Shown here piece by piece: positions 29,480 to 37,618 of a DNA stretch of 64,000 nt (position 1 is its first letter; the number at the start of each line of letters is the position of its first letter). Origin of the DNA: Pararobbsia alpina (GTDB taxonomy: Bacteria; Pseudomonadota; Gammaproteobacteria; Burkholderiales; Burkholderiaceae); the NCBI RefSeq assembly GCF_902859895.1, contig NZ_CADIKM010000003.1:248001-312000 (forward strand), given 5' to 3'. Both the position numbers and the translations under genes were made by a program. The notes beneath the pieces were generated by a model, which was not told the DNA's origin, made no database searches, and was given only the letters and a program-made list of their open reading frames with translations.

Positions 29480-31021
29480 TCAGTCGTTGTGACCGTGCCC
29501 GTTGTCGTGGTCATTGCCATGACCATTGTCATCACCGTGGTCATCATCGTTGTCGTCACGCGAGCAGACCGCATCTTCGTGGGTCTGATCGTGGTCATGC
29601 GACTTCGACTGCGATTTCGACTTCGTTTCATCCAGCTGTTGCGCGACGAGCGTCGGCAGATCGCTCGGATCGAACGCGAACACGAAATACTTGTTCGGGT
29701 TGTCGATGCCGTCCGGATGGTTGCTGTCGGTGACGGTCGGGAGGAAGTCGTTGTCGTTCGTCACGAACAACGTGTGCTTCTTCACGCCGCCGATCGTCAC
29801 GTCCGGGCCGAACGCGAGACCTTCGAGCTTTGCCGGGATATTGATCGGGTCGAAGCCGTGTGCGCTCAGCACCGCGACGATGTCGAGGAACAGCGTCTTC
29901 GTCACGGCATACGGCTCGAGGCCAGCCTCGCCGCTCGCATGCGTCACATCCTGCGCGTGGCCCAGGTCGATACGGTAGACATGCTTGAATTTCGCGACCG
30001 AGTTGTCGGCGAGGCCGTGTCCGTCGCGTTCGTCCACCAACAGCTCATGGTCGTTGATGGCGAGCACATCGCTGATGGTCGGGTAGTTCGGCTTGGCCGC
30101 GGTGCCCGTATTGGTCAGGGGATAGGCGTACTGCGTGGTCTTGCCGGTACGCAGATCGACCTTGAGAATGCGTGTGTAGGCGCCGTTCGTACCGCCGTCC
30201 TGCAGCAGTGGGCTTTGCATCGCACCGAACAGCGTATTGCCGTCCGGCGAGATCGCGAGACCTTCCATGCCCTTGTTCGCGACGCGGCCCGAGGTGTTCA
30301 CGCTGATCTCGGTGGCGCCAACCGGGCTCAAGGTGGAAACGGCAAACGCATCGGGCACCTTGTAGGTATCGAGGCGGCGGCCGCTGCTGCGGTCGAAGCG
30401 ATAGATGTAGGGGCCGTACTCGTCCGAGATGAACACGCTCTTGCCGTCGTTGCTCACGCGGATGCTTTCCGGGTCGAGACGGGCGTCGCGGTCGTTGTTC
30501 GACAGATGTGTCGGATCGAAGTTGTCCGAGCGGCCCGTGAAATAGAACGTGCCGTTCTTGCGGTTCAGCTTCGGTGCGCCGTCAGGCACGCCGTAGGCGG
30601 CGCCATTGCCGTAGACGAGCTTGTCTGACGTATGCAGCAGCGTCGTGTCGACGAGCTGGGGCGTGAGCGTGAACGGCAGGTCGGCGCCTTTCGAAGCGGG
30701 TTTCAGGCGCAGGTGCAAGGTCTGGAAGCGATCGATGTACGAGGCGGTGTCGTCGATTGCCGAGTTGTACGGGATCGCGTTCGGGCCACGGTCCGGCAAG
30801 GCGAGGAAGGTATGGCAGCCGGCGTAGGCGAAGCCCGAGCCCATGCCGCCGAGCAGATTGCCCGGAGCACCGTTCTCGAGCGGGGCCGATGTTTCCTTCG
30901 AAAGGTCGCCGCGGTTGCCGTCGATCTGAGCGAAAGCGATCAGGTCGACGGTGGCGTGAGCGGATGAAATGGCAAAGAGGGAGGCGATTGCGGTCAGCGC
31001 AAACAGTTTGGGTCGGAGCAC
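29480..31021 (-). CDS. Secreted esterase-like activity of phytase family protein with Asp/His-rich tail
   Basis: 513 aa with a signal peptide (MLRPKLFALTAIASLFAISSAHA). The mature part matches the phytase-like family PF13449: GGMGSGFAYAGCHTFLALPDRGPN, RLDPESIRVSNDGKSVFISDEYGPYIYRF and NKGMEGLAISPDGNTLFG are characteristic six-bladed-propeller segments with acidic metal sites. The final 35 or so residues are almost only Asp, His, Gly and Asn (DDNDDDHGDDNGHGNDHDN), unlike the core family and probably cation-binding. Family members hydrolyse phosphate or other esters in the periplasm; the substrate is unknown. A 19-bp tandem repeat lies about 100 bases upstream. Confidence 0.85.
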   Translation of the reverse strand: MLRPKLFALTAIASLFAISSAHATVDLIAFAQIDGNRGDLSKETSAPLENGAPGNLLGGMGSGFAYAGCHTFLALPDRGPNAIPYNSAIDDTASYIDRFQTLHLRLKPASKGADLPFTLTPQLVDTTLLHTSDKLVYGNGAAYGVPDGAPKLNRKNGTFYFTGRSDNFDPTHLSNNDRDARLDPESIRVSNDGKSVFISDEYGPYIYRFDRSSGRRLDTYKVPDAFAVSTLSPVGATEISVNTSGRVANKGMEGLAISPDGNTLFGAMQSPLLQDGGTNGAYTRILKVDLRTGKTTQYAYPLTNTGTAAKPNYPTISDVLAINDHELLVDERDGHGLADNSVAKFKHVYRIDLGHAQDVTHASGEAGLEPYAVTKTLFLDIVAVLSAHGFDPINIPAKLEGLAFGPDVTIGGVKKHTLFVTNDNDFLPTVTDSNHPDGIDNPNKYFVFAFDPSDLPTLVAQQLDETKSKSQSKSHDHDQTHEDAVCSRDDNDDDHGDDNGHGNDHDNGHGHND

Positions 31022-31120
31022 GAGCGTCTTCCTGAAACGGAACTGCCGTTGTTGGTATCGTCGGCGTCCGTCCCGTTCGGGGGAAGGACGGGACGGTGCC
31101 GGCGCTTTTTTGATGCGAGT

Positions 31121-31158
31121 GTGAGACGTGCTTGCAGAGGTGAGACGTGCTTACAGAG
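31121..31158. repeat. 19-bp tandem direct repeat, two copies
   Basis: GTGAGACGTGCTTGCAGAG followed immediately by GTGAGACGTGCTTACAGAG, one mismatch. It lies 100 bases upstream of the phytase-like gene's start on the other strand, so the unit could be a regulator site or a simple duplication. Confidence 0.8.
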
Positions 31159-31429
31159 GGTGAAAACTTACATGTTCCGGTCGATGACCTTACGGAAGCG
31201 TTATTTCAGGTTTGTGACTTGGGGCGGGGCTCAGGGTAAATCAGGAAGCCAGCGCGGGGAGGGGAAGGGGGATCAAGCGGGAAGGCAGCGGGGCAGATCG
31301 CTAGCGAGCGATGCCCCGTGTCGGAATACGAGTCTGACCTACGAGTGAAGCGCCAGACGATGCGGGCCGCTGTGAAGTAAACCAGTAATTGTCATGGGTG
31401 GTATCGATGTCTGCAACGTGCAATCCTCC

Positions 31430-31612
31430 CTACAGCACGTACTGCGCGAATGCACCGACAGCCCCCACTATCCCGAACGTGATGGCTATGGCCGTCGCAA
31501 TGAACCACTGCAAGCTGTCGAACCTGCGATTAAGGCAATATGATTTCCCCCGAGTGCATCGCGACATGGCTGCGCACACTTGCATACTTCCTCCCAAGAG
31601 TATCGGAAACAA
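31430..31612 (-). pseudogene. Possible relic of a small tail-anchored membrane protein
   Basis: The minus-strand frame ends RRFDSLQWFIATAIAITFG followed by a Gly/Ala/Val-rich end, which looks like the C-terminal membrane anchor of small coiled-coil proteins (RFD-x-LKWF followed by a hydrophobic helix). The first half of the frame lacks the expected heptad coiled coil and a plausible start. It may therefore be a truncated or frameshifted remnant. This is pattern recognition only. Confidence 0.3.
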
Positions 31613-31782
31613 TCGAGAGGCTACGCCTGAGTGGATGAATTCTCCTGTTTGGTTGCGTGCTAGGAATAGCGTTAACTATATGAAACTAAAAGAAGTTCAT
31701 ATTCTGCGCACGGCGAACTTCTCATAGCCTCGAACGACGTTGGGAACTCGCCGAGGCTTGCGTCGAAAGCGTCCCACAAACC

Positions 31783-33375
31783 CTAGACCTTTCTCTGCTG
31801 AAGTGCCCGGATTCTGCTCATCGCCGGCTGGTTCGCGGTTGCCGCGTCGTACATCTTCGCCAGGTCGGCCTTGAGCCGCGTGCGCGACCCCGCGTCAAGA
31901 TAGACCATATGCCCAGACGGATAGAAGCGCGCCGACAGGTTTGCCCGCGCGTCCTTGTCGATCAGCGGCATCTGCTGAAGGTCGAGCACGGTCTGGTAGA
32001 ACGGTGTGACGAAGTCGTAGTACCCGTTTGCCGACAAGACCTTGAGATCGACGTTGAGCGCCATCACCGCGGCAAGGTCCCCCGCCGTGTAGAGAATGAT
32101 GTTGCCCTTGTCGTCCTTGCCCTTCTGCGCACCGGTCGGGTCGATATGGCCGAAGTCCCAGTTGAGGAAAGCCTGATCGTTCAGGTCGGTGAAGGCCGAG
32201 TTCGACGTGAACTTGAGCTGCTCGTTCAGATAGGTATTCCACATGCTCGTATAGACGCCGGTGACCGCCGTCATCGTCGGGTCGTTGCCGCCCGAGTTCG
32301 GATCGATCTGGCCGGCGATGCCGGTGCCGATCGCGGTCACGCGCCCATCGTACGAACCGAGCGACAGGCCGCGCGATTTGAGCAGCGTCGTCAGAAACAG
32401 CGAATTGCCCCGGCTGTCATACGAAGCCACGTCGAGACTCCAGGCAAGCAAGGTCGTCTTGTCGATACCGGTGTAGGCCGCGAGCTTCGTCACGGCCGCG
32501 TCGTCTTCATGCGGGAATTTGCGCAAGGCCGCGAGATAGTCGGTCCGCGCAAACTCGGCGACTGTTTCCGCCAGTGTCGCGAGATCGGACGGCACGGGTT
32601 TCTCGCCGAGCTTCTTGTGATACCAGGCATCGGCGGCTGCCGTCGGCAGCGCGCCGACAGGATTGCCGGACTGCGTGTAATCGAGGATCGATGACTGCAG
32701 CGTGACGCCGTTGAGATCGACCCCGTCCTCATGCAGCCGATAGGCAAGCACACAGCTGCGTGCCGTCCCATACGATTCACCGTACAGAAACTTCGGCGAA
32801 TTCCAGCGGTTGTTCTTCGTCAGGAAGCGCTTGATGAACTGCTTGATCGAATCCGCATCCTGGTCGACACCCCAGAAATCGCGGTTCTTGCGCGGCGCGA
32901 TCGCGGCCGAGTAGCCGGTGCCGACCGGATTGATAAAAACGAGGTCGCTGTGATCGAGCAGGCTGTCCGGATTGTCCTCGATCGCATACGGCGCGGGCGG
33001 GGTGAAATCCGGCATCGACGTCTTGATCCGCTTGGGGGCAAACGAACCGAGCAGCACGAAGACGGAAGACGAGCCAGGCCCGCCGTTGTAGAAGAACGTC
33101 ACCGGCCTCGATTCTTCGGACTGGCCGTCCTGTGTGAACGCCACATAAAACAGCTTCGCATCGGGCAGGGAACTGCTCGGGTCGACGGTCACGAGATGGC
33201 CGACTGTTGCCGTATAGACGATCGTCTTGCCGCCGATCTTCATCGTGTGATGTGTGATCGCAGCTGCCTCAGTTGTATCGCTTACGGAATCGTCGGGGCC
33301 GTTGCCATAGGCGACCGGGTCGAAGAAAGGCTGGTCCGCGGGATGCCGGCCGGCTGCCGGGGAAGAAGAAGTCAT
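31783..33375 (-). CDS. S10 family serine carboxypeptidase
   Basis: Exopeptidase removing C-terminal residues, usually at acidic pH. 530 aa; GGAG precedes the ATG at 33375. The alpha/beta-hydrolase triad can be followed: oxyanion region TFFYNGGPGSSSVFV, nucleophile Ser in LYGESYGTARS, a likely acid near GYYDFVTPFYQ and His in YPSGHMVYLD. The N-terminus (MTSSSPAAGRHPADQPFF) has no hydrophobic signal core, unusual for a family that is generally exported. It is adjacent to and co-directional with the S53 peptidase gene, 67 bases apart, so the two likely work together. Confidence 0.9.
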   Translation of the reverse strand: MTSSSPAAGRHPADQPFFDPVAYGNGPDDSVSDTTEAAAITHHTMKIGGKTIVYTATVGHLVTVDPSSSLPDAKLFYVAFTQDGQSEESRPVTFFYNGGPGSSSVFVLLGSFAPKRIKTSMPDFTPPAPYAIEDNPDSLLDHSDLVFINPVGTGYSAAIAPRKNRDFWGVDQDADSIKQFIKRFLTKNNRWNSPKFLYGESYGTARSCVLAYRLHEDGVDLNGVTLQSSILDYTQSGNPVGALPTAAADAWYHKKLGEKPVPSDLATLAETVAEFARTDYLAALRKFPHEDDAAVTKLAAYTGIDKTTLLAWSLDVASYDSRGNSLFLTTLLKSRGLSLGSYDGRVTAIGTGIAGQIDPNSGGNDPTMTAVTGVYTSMWNTYLNEQLKFTSNSAFTDLNDQAFLNWDFGHIDPTGAQKGKDDKGNIILYTAGDLAAVMALNVDLKVLSANGYYDFVTPFYQTVLDLQQMPLIDKDARANLSARFYPSGHMVYLDAGSRTRLKADLAKMYDAATANQPAMSRIRALQQRKV

Positions 33376-33442
33376 GAATGCTCCAGTGGTCTGTTCGAGT
33401 TGAATGACTGACTTGCAAACATCATGCGGAGTGCCCGCCCGA

Positions 33443-35008
33443 CTATTTCACGGCCGCCGCGAGCGTCGCACCATTGGGGCTGCCGAGCCCGGTGCAGGCA
33501 TCCCAGCCCGTGGACGCCTCGTAGCTGCCGTTGTTGCCCTGCGTAATATCACGGCCGGCGGCTTTTGCCGCATACAGCTTTGGCTGCAGGAAACCGGCCG
33601 GACTTCCTTGCGTGGCATTGATCCGTGCAATAAGCCCGGCCCACAGCGGGGCCACCGCGCTGGTGCCGCCGACGACGGTCCGCGAGCCATCGATCAGGAT
33701 CTCGTAGCCCGTTTGCGGCGAGGCATTGCCGGCCACGTCGGGCACCCCGCGCTTGCCAAGGGTCTTCATGCCGCCCTGCGTCAAGGTGGCGGACAGCCCT
33801 TTCTGCCAGACAGGCAGCGCGAACACCGTGCTCACGCCGCCTCCGCCCGCGCCACCCTGCGCGCCGTCGTTCCAGACCACCTCTCGCGAGATCGTCGTGT
33901 CTGTCGTGTCGAGTTGCGTGCCGCCGCAGGCGAGCACATAAGGGCTCGACGCCGGGAAGTCGACCTGGTCGCTGCCGTCCGTGCTGCCGTCGCTCGAGCC
34001 GCTGTCGCCCGAGGCGGCGCAGATCGTCACGCCGAGCGCCGCGGCGCTTTGCAGCACATCGTTGAACGACTGGATCGACTGGCTCGTCCATGACGATTCC
34101 GGGGCGCCCCAACTGATCGAGATGACCGAAGGCTGGTTCGCCGTGTCGTGGATCGCGCGATTCACCGCGTCGATGAAACCCGCATCGCTGTTCGGCGAAA
34201 AATAGACCGCGAGTTTCGCCGCGGGAGCGATCGCACCGGCGACCTCGATATCGAGCGTCACTTCTCCGTCGGGGCCGCCCGGGTCGCCCGTCGGGGTGTT
34301 CTTTGCCTGGTCGACACTGACTACCACGACGGTGGGCGTGACAAGGCCCAGGCCGGAGAAATAGCTCGACAGGTCCGACGTGCTATAGCCGCCGCCGAGT
34401 TCGATGATGCCAATGCACTGCCCCGCACCGTCGCCATCGGGAAAGCCGTAGAGGCGCGCAAGCTCGAGCGGCGTGAACGACGTCGCTTGCCCCGCGCGCG
34501 CAGGCCGGATTGGCGGCCGGATGCGGAAGTGCGGGTGTGCCTGCGGCCGGCTGTCGAGGCCGAGCACGGCCTTGACCATATCGTGGATTTCGTCGGGTAG
34601 CTGAACGGCGCCCGCATGGCCGCGATAGGCGCCGCTCGCATGGTGTTCGAAGCGCTCGAGCTTGACCCCGAATGCCGCTTCGAACTGCGCGACCGCGCCG
34701 CTCAACACGACACTGCGGGTGGCGACTTCCGCCCGGACGACCTGCAATTGATGCTGCTCGGCGAACGCCTCGACCTTTGCGATGTCGTTAGGTGCTGCAC
34801 CGAAGCGCTGTTCGAATTCCTCACGTGAGACGGGGACCGGCGGCGCCTTGCCCTCATCGACTTTCTGCATAAGCGCGCGGAACCCATCTTCGTCCCGCCG
34901 CCGCAACATCACGACGACTTCGATCCTTTCGTTCGGATCGCACTGGCCCACACACTGGGTGCCTTCGGGCTGTGCCTTGTCGCTGCCCGCTACCGGATGC
35001 TTCGCCAT
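33443..35008 (-). CDS. S53 family peptidase (sedolisin/kumamolisin type)
   Basis: Acid-active endopeptidase with a Ser-Glu-Asp triad. 521 aa: an N-terminal activation domain of about 170 residues (Pro-kumamolisin, from ERIEVVVMLRRRDEDGF), then the catalytic domain. Glu and Asp lie in DGEVTLDIEVAGAIAP, the oxyanion Asp in CAASGDSGSSDG and the nucleophile Ser in VVGGTSAVAPLWAGL. The C-terminal calcium site is DITQGNN...GWDACTGLGSPNG. AGGAG lies upstream of the ATG. The N-terminus MAKHPVAGSDKAQPEG is polar with no Sec signal. It precedes the S10 gene, and the two are probably co-transcribed. Confidence 0.93.
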   Translation of the reverse strand: MAKHPVAGSDKAQPEGTQCVGQCDPNERIEVVVMLRRRDEDGFRALMQKVDEGKAPPVPVSREEFEQRFGAAPNDIAKVEAFAEQHQLQVVRAEVATRSVVLSGAVAQFEAAFGVKLERFEHHASGAYRGHAGAVQLPDEIHDMVKAVLGLDSRPQAHPHFRIRPPIRPARAGQATSFTPLELARLYGFPDGDGAGQCIGIIELGGGYSTSDLSSYFSGLGLVTPTVVVVSVDQAKNTPTGDPGGPDGEVTLDIEVAGAIAPAAKLAVYFSPNSDAGFIDAVNRAIHDTANQPSVISISWGAPESSWTSQSIQSFNDVLQSAAALGVTICAASGDSGSSDGSTDGSDQVDFPASSPYVLACGGTQLDTTDTTISREVVWNDGAQGGAGGGGVSTVFALPVWQKGLSATLTQGGMKTLGKRGVPDVAGNASPQTGYEILIDGSRTVVGGTSAVAPLWAGLIARINATQGSPAGFLQPKLYAAKAAGRDITQGNNGSYEASTGWDACTGLGSPNGATLAAAVK

Positions 35009-35184
35009 GTATCGGTACTCCTAGTTCAAGGGGGTTGTACCAATGTATCCGTGGCGCAGCAGGGCGGAAGGAGAGTTACATCTGGTTTCCGGTCAGCGGC
35101 ATTCGGCGGCGGCCTCGTAACAATCGACGGCTTGTTGAAAGCAACGATGCGCTCGCAGCCGCAAGTGCGCCCGCCGGTGCCCCA

Positions 35185-36486
35185 TTACTCGACCCACGCC
35201 GCGCCTTGCGGAAAATGAAAGCGCTCAAGCGACGCTTCAATCATCTCGATGCTGTAGCCCGGCAGTTCAGGTGGCATGTACCGGCCGTCGCGAATCACGA
35301 CCGGGTCGATAAAGTGCTCGTGCAGATGATCGACGTATTCGAGTACGCGATTCTCGAGCGAGGCCGAGACGCAGATGTAGTCGAACAGTGAAATATGCTG
35401 GACGTATTCGCACAGCCCTACACCACCCGCATGCGGGCACACCGGCACGCCGAATTTGGCGGCCATCAGCAGCACGACGATCACTTCGTTCAGACCGCCG
35501 AGCCGGCAACTGTCGATCTGGCAGAAGTCGATCGCGCCGGCCTGCAGGAGCTGCTTGAACATGACGCGGTTATGGCAGTGCTCGCCCGTCGCAACGCCGA
35601 TCATCGGCGCCAGCCGCCGGCGTATCGTCGCATGGCCGAGGATGTCGTCGGGGCTCGTCGGTTCTTCGATCCACCAGGGATCGAATTGCGCGAGACGGCG
35701 CATGTTCGCGATCGCCTCGTCGACTTCCCAGACCTGGTTGGCGTCCATCATCAACTTGCGATCGGGGCCGATCTCCTCGCGCAGGATCCGCGCGCGCCGG
35801 ATGTCCTCTTCGATGCTGCCGCCGACTTTCTGCTTGAAGTGGGTCCATCCCTGCGCGACCCCTTCGCGTGCCAGGCGCCGGATCTTCTCATCGTCGTAGC
35901 CGAGCCAGCCCGCCGACGTCGTATAGGCCGGATAGCCGTGCGCGCGCATTTCGCTTTCGCGCTCGCCGCGCGTCGCCGCATGGCGCCGGAGGATCGCCAG
36001 TGCTTCCTCGGGTGTCAGCGCATCGGTCACGTAGCGGAAATCGAGCGAACGCACGAGCGCTTCGGGACTCATGTCGACAAGCAGCTTCCAGACTGGCTTG
36101 CCTTCGCTTTTTGCCCAAAGATCCCAGACCGCGTTGACGACCGCGGCGGTCGCAAGATGGATCGCCCCCTTGTCCGGGCCGATCCAGCGCAACTGGCTGT
36201 CAGTGGTGAATGCGCGCCAGAACGCGCCCATGTCGGAGACGATGTCCTCGAGGCGCTTGCCGATGATCAGTGGAGCGAGCGCATGGACTGCGGCGACGCA
36301 GATCTCATTGCCGCGTCCGATCGTGAAGGTGAGGCCATGGCCGGCCAGGTGTTCGGGTGAATCCGTCTCGAGGATCACGTAGGTCGCCGAGTAGTCGGGC
36401 GCCGCGTTCATCGCATCGGAGCCGTCGAGCGAGCGGGAAGTCGGGAAGCGGATGTCGCGAACGCTCAGGTTCGTGATGGTGGTCAT
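35185..36486 (-). CDS. L-fuconate dehydratase (enolase superfamily)
   Basis: Dehydrates L-fuconate to 2-keto-3-deoxy-L-fuconate in non-phosphorylative L-fucose catabolism. 433 aa, the usual length. Signature sites: Lys pair in THFKQKVGG, metal ligands Asp in LMMDANQVW, Glu in WWIEEPTSPDD and Glu in VATGEHCHN, Asp in CQIDSCRLGG and His in VCPHAGGVGL. The N-terminal RFPTSRSLDGSDAMNAAPDYSA is specific to the FucD subgroup. GAGGA precedes the ATG. It is followed on the same strand by no sugar gene, but preceded by an SDR gene 54 bases away, probably the same operon. The aldolase and lactonase of the route are not in the window. Confidence 0.92.
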   Translation of the reverse strand: MTTITNLSVRDIRFPTSRSLDGSDAMNAAPDYSATYVILETDSPEHLAGHGLTFTIGRGNEICVAAVHALAPLIIGKRLEDIVSDMGAFWRAFTTDSQLRWIGPDKGAIHLATAAVVNAVWDLWAKSEGKPVWKLLVDMSPEALVRSLDFRYVTDALTPEEALAILRRHAATRGERESEMRAHGYPAYTTSAGWLGYDDEKIRRLAREGVAQGWTHFKQKVGGSIEEDIRRARILREEIGPDRKLMMDANQVWEVDEAIANMRRLAQFDPWWIEEPTSPDDILGHATIRRRLAPMIGVATGEHCHNRVMFKQLLQAGAIDFCQIDSCRLGGLNEVIVVLLMAAKFGVPVCPHAGGVGLCEYVQHISLFDYICVSASLENRVLEYVDHLHEHFIDPVVIRDGRYMPPELPGYSIEMIEASLERFHFPQGAAWVE

Positions 36487-36540
36487 CGGATTTCCTCAAA
36501 CGGATCGTGGACGGGCCATGCCTCAGCCTGTTCGTTTTGC

Positions 36541-37392
36541 TCAGTTTTCTTGCTTGCTGAACGCTTCGAACGCCTTCGCGTAGTCGGGATGCCAGCGTGA
36601 CAACGGCGGCCGGTTCTCGACCAGATCGCCCGCGGCCCAGAGAATGCGGCGTTCGTCGAGCGAGCGCGGCACGTCGTTGTCCGGGCAGAGGATGTAGAAA
36701 TCGCCCGCATCGAGCCGTTCGAACATGAAGTCGACCGTCTGGTCGGCTGTCCATGCGCCGGCCGGCTTTTCGGCGCGGCCGCGCGCGGTGAGCTCCGTGA
36801 AAACAAAGCCCGGGATCAGCAAGTGCGCGCTCAGCGACGCACCGGCGGTGTTGCGAAGTTCATGCTGAAGCGCTTCTGTGAATGCCTTCACGCCTGCCTT
36901 GGCGACGTTGTAGGCCGGATCGCCGGGCGGCGTCGTGATGCCTTGTTTGGAGCCGGTGTTGATCACGAGGCCGGGCCGCTTGCGCTCGATCATCGCGGGC
37001 ACGAAGACCTGGGTGCCGTGGATCACGCCCCACAGATTGACACCGAGCACCTTTTCCCAGTTTGCCGCGGGGCCGAACATGCCGGTACCGGGCTGCACGC
37101 CCGCATTGTTCATCAGCACGTCGGTACCCCCGAAGCGCTCGCGCACCGCGGCTTCAAGGTGGCGCACTTGCTCGATGCTGCTGACGTCCGTCTCGAGGCT
37201 CATGACCTCGGCACCGGCCGCGGCGGACCCGGCGACTTCGCTCGCCGCGCGGGCGAGCCGGTCGGCACCGAGGTCGGCGATGCACACGTGCAGGCCGAGT
37301 TGAGCGAAGCGGACGGCGGCAGCGAGGCCGATACCCGATGCGCCGCCGGTGACGACAGCGACGGAACCGGGTTGGAGGGCGGAATGCGGCAT
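36541..37392 (-). CDS. SDR-family NAD(P)-dependent oxidoreductase
   Basis: Classical short-chain dehydrogenase, 283 aa from ATG 37392 (AAGGA seven bases upstream); an upstream ATG at 37428 is less well placed. Nucleotide-binding TGGASGIGLAAA, the NNAGVQPG motif and the catalytic Tyr/Lys as PAYNVAKAGVKAF are present. The last 40 residues are longer than in minimal SDRs. As it is co-directional with and just upstream of the L-fuconate dehydratase gene, a role in oxidising a sugar or its keto-deoxy product is plausible, but the substrate is not encoded in recognisable form. Confidence 0.88.
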   Translation of the reverse strand: MPHSALQPGSVAVVTGGASGIGLAAAVRFAQLGLHVCIADLGADRLARAASEVAGSAAAGAEVMSLETDVSSIEQVRHLEAAVRERFGGTDVLMNNAGVQPGTGMFGPAANWEKVLGVNLWGVIHGTQVFVPAMIERKRPGLVINTGSKQGITTPPGDPAYNVAKAGVKAFTEALQHELRNTAGASLSAHLLIPGFVFTELTARGRAEKPAGAWTADQTVDFMFERLDAGDFYILCPDNDVPRSLDERRILWAAGDLVENRPPLSRWHPDYAKAFEAFSKQEN

Positions 37393-37618
37393 CTTCAATC
37401 CTTTGTGAGTGGGAGGGCAATTCGACATTTTATGCGCACTCTTCCTTGCCTGTGCGATCGGTAAGACGGGATCGCCAAGATGAGGGCAGCAGGGCGAGGG
37501 TTACAAGGCAAGGGCAGGAAGAGGGAGGAGGGCGGCAAGCCAGGAGCCGCGGGAAAGCATCAACCAATAGGGACTGGCAAACGGGAGCGAGCTCAGGCCC
37601 AAAACGCGAGTCAGGCGC

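Larger units (their letters stand above)
31022..31782. other. Long intergenic region with repeats and a decayed reading frame
   Basis: About 761 bases. The left part holds the upstream region of the phytase-like gene with a 19-bp tandem duplication (31121-31158). From about 31380 to 31730 the DNA is less GC-rich and contains a possible relic of a small membrane protein on the minus strand. No intact gene was recognised; an overlapping plus-strand frame of 112 codons has no family resemblance. Confidence 0.45.

Noticed and set aside
29489-30628. 379-codon plus-strand frame opposite the phytase-like gene
   Set aside because: Val/Arg/Asp-rich translation with no motif, while the minus-strand frame has a signal peptide and propeller motifs.
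31389-31727. 112-codon plus-strand gene in the lower-GC gap
   Set aside because: No domain or plausible ribosome-binding site, and it overlaps the possible minus-strand relic.
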